Source: Kordia antarctica
Lineage (GTDB): Bacteria; Bacteroidota; Bacteroidia; Flavobacteriales; Flavobacteriaceae
Reading direction: 5' to 3'
NCBI RefSeq assembly: GCF_009901525.1
Contig: NZ_CP019288.1
Coordinates: 124,001-188,000 of the forward strand
Length of the DNA: 64,000 nucleotides
Position 1 is the first letter of the stretch; each line of letters begins with the position of its first letter. The notes below the pieces were generated by a model. That model made no database searches, was not told the origin of the DNA, and saw nothing but the letters and a program-made list of their open reading frames with translations. The translations under genes and the position numbers were made by a program. Below are positions 61,946 through 64,000 of the stretch, piece by piece.

Positions 61946-62425
61946 TTACCTGTTTACTTTTTCTAAGAATTGACGCAATTCTGTTTCTTTTTGAGTTCCG
62001 ATGAGAAATTTTTCCCCGTTTTTGAGTTCAATGGCAAGTCCTTTGTTGCCTTTTGTATTGTAAACCGTTCCGTATGTTGTCCAAAGTCTAATTCCCCAAC
62101 CGCCAACAAAACCGTAGTTTAATACTTCCGCACTTTTAATTTCTGTCCAAAGCACTCGTTTTTTAGCAAAAGGGAAAAAGCGCATTCGTATTTCATGTTG
62201 GTCAATTTCGGTGTTGAGTTTCATTAACCAAAATAATAGTAAAATTCCAAAAACAACGACAGCAAAAATAATCAATCCAATAGTTGACATTGGTTTGTCT
62301 CCAAAATGTTCATTTAGAAAAACCTGTTTGTAAATTCCGTAAGTTGGTAACATTCCTATTCCGATGAGAAGTATCCAAAGCCACCATTGTGTGAATTTTT
62401 GTGTTTCTTTAAATTGGGTTTTCAT
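61946..62425 (-). CDS. Membrane protein with C-terminal PH-like domain, unknown function
   Basis: From ATG 62425 the protein has 159 residues. Longer starts overlap the neighbouring beta-helix gene, and MKTQFKETQKFTQWW is a natural N-terminus. Two helices (about 12-30 and 45-68) are followed by a beta-rich tail, IDQHEIRMRFFPFAKKRVLW and GLAIELKNGEKFLIGTQK, similar to bacterial PH-like domains. It is 14 bases from the upstream gene stop and likely co-transcribed with it. The function is unknown. Confidence 0.58.
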   Translation of the reverse strand: MKTQFKETQKFTQWWLWILLIGIGMLPTYGIYKQVFLNEHFGDKPMSTIGLIIFAVVVFGILLLFWLMKLNTEIDQHEIRMRFFPFAKKRVLWTEIKSAEVLNYGFVGGWGIRLWTTYGTVYNTKGNKGLAIELKNGEKFLIGTQKETELRQFLEKVNR

Positions 62426-62438
62426 GAAGTTTTTTTCA

Positions 62439-64000
62439 TCAATCATCAAAAGTAATGTGATTATACGCGCCAACATCCGAAGGATTTGTTCTTGGATTTC
62501 CTAAAATGTCACTCTGAATCGCAGGCGGCATGTTTGGTGTATTTCCAATTCCTATGGCAACAGAAGTTTCTCCAATTATGAATTCATCTTTTGAGGTATC
62601 TTTAAATTCGATAGTCGTAGAATTTGTAACTCTTAAAACATCATCAAATATCATATCGTTTGTAAAATTATATAATTCATTGTTACTGAATCGATTGTTG
62701 AAATCGTCAAATTTCAGCAAACAGTTTGTAAAGTTGTATTCGAACATTGTAGTAGTGTCGTCATGTTTGTCTAGAAACAATTCAACTCCGTTAAGTCCAT
62801 CAATAATACAGTTAGAAAAATCAGCTTGAACTAAATCTTCAGTCAAAACCGTTCCATTTCCTAAATCTAAATAGTTATCTAGTAAAACTGCTGGAAAAAC
62901 TCTAAAACTATTGTTCCAATAATTCGCAAATGTGCAATGTCTAAACGTGTATTTTCCACCTAAATTAAGATATAAAGATGATTGCCCGGCACTTCCAAAA
63001 ACGGAATTATTTGCTTCTACAAAACCTGTTCGTGCTAATAATCCGGCAGTTGAACTGTTGTATATTTTTGAATTGTTTAGTGTTAATGTCGGATTTGTAG
63101 TTCCGTCACTATTTTCCGTCAAAATTCCAACAGAAGCATTTTTAATGGTTGCGTAATTGATGTTATTATTTGTACTTCCGTCAGTCAACCAAATCGTTCC
63201 CCATTGTCCTGGAACATTTGCAAAACCAGGTTCTAATCGGTCACTTTCAAAAATCACTTCATTTTCTAATTCTTCGGTAGTACTTAGCATTCCGTTGACT
63301 TGTAACGAACCTAAGTTTCCGACAATCAGACCAGAATCTGCATGAAAATGAACTCTTGCGCCAGCTTCAATAGTTAAAATTTTATTCTGTCCAACAGCCG
63401 CATATCCATAAATTACATACGGTTTTTCGTTTGTCCAATTGAGCTCGGAATCTTCCAAAAAGAAACCTTCAATACGTGTTTCGTTGCCTTCATCATCTAC
63501 GCCAAGTAATAAAGTTTCAATAGTTCCATCATTAAATTGTTGCGGAAAGAGAAAAACGGCATCTTGAACTAGCGTTACCAATTCTACTTTTTGTTGATTG
63601 TTTCCTGTATCAAACTCAATAGCATCTGTATATAAAAATTGATTGCCACTTGCAAAATCGTTGATATCCAGCGTAGTTTCTACAAAAATAAATAGACTAT
63701 CATTGGCTAATAATTCAATGTCTTGGAATGTTCTTCCTGCAATTCCATCTACATTTAAGCGATATTTTGAACTTTCGCCTTCGCCTAATTGAATCGTTGG
63801 AATGTGAATATCATCGTCACTTCGGTTGTACACTTTTAAGTTGTACGTACTTGAGCCAATATTGGTAAAAATGGTGTCGAGATATACAGTATCTTTTGAA
63901 AATTGAAGTTGCCCCGAACTTGCAACCGTCACAAAATCTTTACGACATGAACTCCAAAGTATGATTGTGGCAAGAATTAAAAAAGTATATAAAAATTTCT
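62439..64000 (-). CDS. Right-handed beta-helix lipoprotein, 5' end outside window
   Basis: The frame stays open to the window end. Beyond the internal GTG at 63932 it reads KFLYTFLILATIILWSSCRK, a lipoprotein signal with the lipobox cysteine in WSSC, so the start codon lies just past base 64000. The mature protein begins with a beta-sandwich region (VYLDTIFTNIGSSTYNLKVY) and then a parallel beta-helix with PYVIYGYAAVGQNKILTIEAG and later repeats such as NPTLTLNNSKIYNSSTAG. It probably binds or cleaves a polysaccharide or is a surface structural protein; no catalytic residues are clear. Confidence 0.72.
   Translation of the reverse strand, partial: KFLYTFLILATIILWSSCRKDFVTVASSGQLQFSKDTVYLDTIFTNIGSSTYNLKVYNRSDDDIHIPTIQLGEGESSKYRLNVDGIAGRTFQDIELLANDSLFIFVETTLDINDFASGNQFLYTDAIEFDTGNNQQKVELVTLVQDAVFLFPQQFNDGTIETLLLGVDDEGNETRIEGFFLEDSELNWTNEKPYVIYGYAAVGQNKILTIEAGARVHFHADSGLIVGNLGSLQVNGMLSTTEELENEVIFESDRLEPGFANVPGQWGTIWLTDGSTNNNINYATIKNASVGILTENSDGTTNPTLTLNNSKIYNSSTAGLLARTGFVEANNSVFGSAGQSSLYLNLGGKYTFRHCTFANYWNNSFRVFPAVLLDNYLDLGNGTVLTEDLVQADFSNCIIDGLNGVELFLDKHDDTTTMFEYNFTNCLLKFDDFNNRFSNNELYNFTNDMIFDDVLRVTNSTTIEFKDTSKDEFIIGETSVAIGIGNTPNMPPAIQSDILGNPRTNPSDVGAYNHITFDD

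Overview
The window is a 64-kb piece of a low-G+C chromosome from the Bacteroidota, almost certainly a marine member of the Flavobacteriaceae. The evidence is: type IX secretion (T9SS) C-terminal sorting domains on several exported proteins, the bamD-rpoZ-coaBC-porD-recN-fabI block, Bacteroidota-style promoters (TAnnTTTG) with almost no Shine-Dalgarno sites, a YtxJ-type bacillithiol protein, malate:quinone oxidoreductase, and many short A+T-rich intergenic repeats. A Kordia-like genus fits, but that is inference. No rRNA, tRNA, transposase, prophage or CRISPR array was seen.

Layout. 1-4307: two related small membrane proteins, a DoxX protein and a 5'-nucleotidase split into two adjacent genes. 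4611-12300: housekeeping block with a DUF6913-like protein, dapA, bamD, rpoZ, coaBC, porD, recN and fabI. 12396-24678: an exported-protein island with one FG-GAP/ASPIC protein followed by three large tandem paralogues made of FN3, MAM-like and CUB-like domains, each ending in a T9SS sorting domain. Orphan T9SS tails lie between the copies as fossils of earlier duplications and deletions. 24753-29688: glycosyltransferase, YbbR protein, coaE and a two-component system. 29758-36989: cupin, miaA, potassium channel, DUF3857 protein with a decayed 3' fragment beside it, an exonuclease/GIY-YIG fusion and a YggS protein. 36999-37223: a stack of heptanucleotide repeats. 37229-42101: a probable six-gene operon (oxidoreductase, secreted protein, hydroxyacyl-CoA dehydrogenase, YcxB-like protein, M23 peptidase, DUF1015). 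42203-47768: DinB, pcm, smpB, histidine phosphatase, deoD/deoC, and a thioesterase/TetR pair carrying two matching palindromic operators. 47906-48088: a small RiPP-like precursor with a GG leader. 48273-64000: mqo, small lipoproteins, clpB, ytxJ, TauE, fumarylacetoacetase, glyA, a second FG-GAP/ASPIC T9SS protein, two membrane proteins, and a beta-helix lipoprotein cut by the window end. The first gene is likewise cut at the window start.

Themes. Several genes serve the envelope and export: BamD inserts outer-membrane proteins, PorD belongs to the T9SS, and five proteins carry T9SS sorting tails. Intergenic space is rich in repeats: a three-copy 160-280 bp family found only between convergent genes, a TCTCGATA/TTCGAGTGA family including one copy with 15-bp terminal inverted repeats, short ACAAGTT palindromes, and heptamer arrays. 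The most unusual items are the fossil sorting-domain tails, the orphan RiPP precursor, the repeat families and the heptamer satellite. No complete new multi-gene system is evident.
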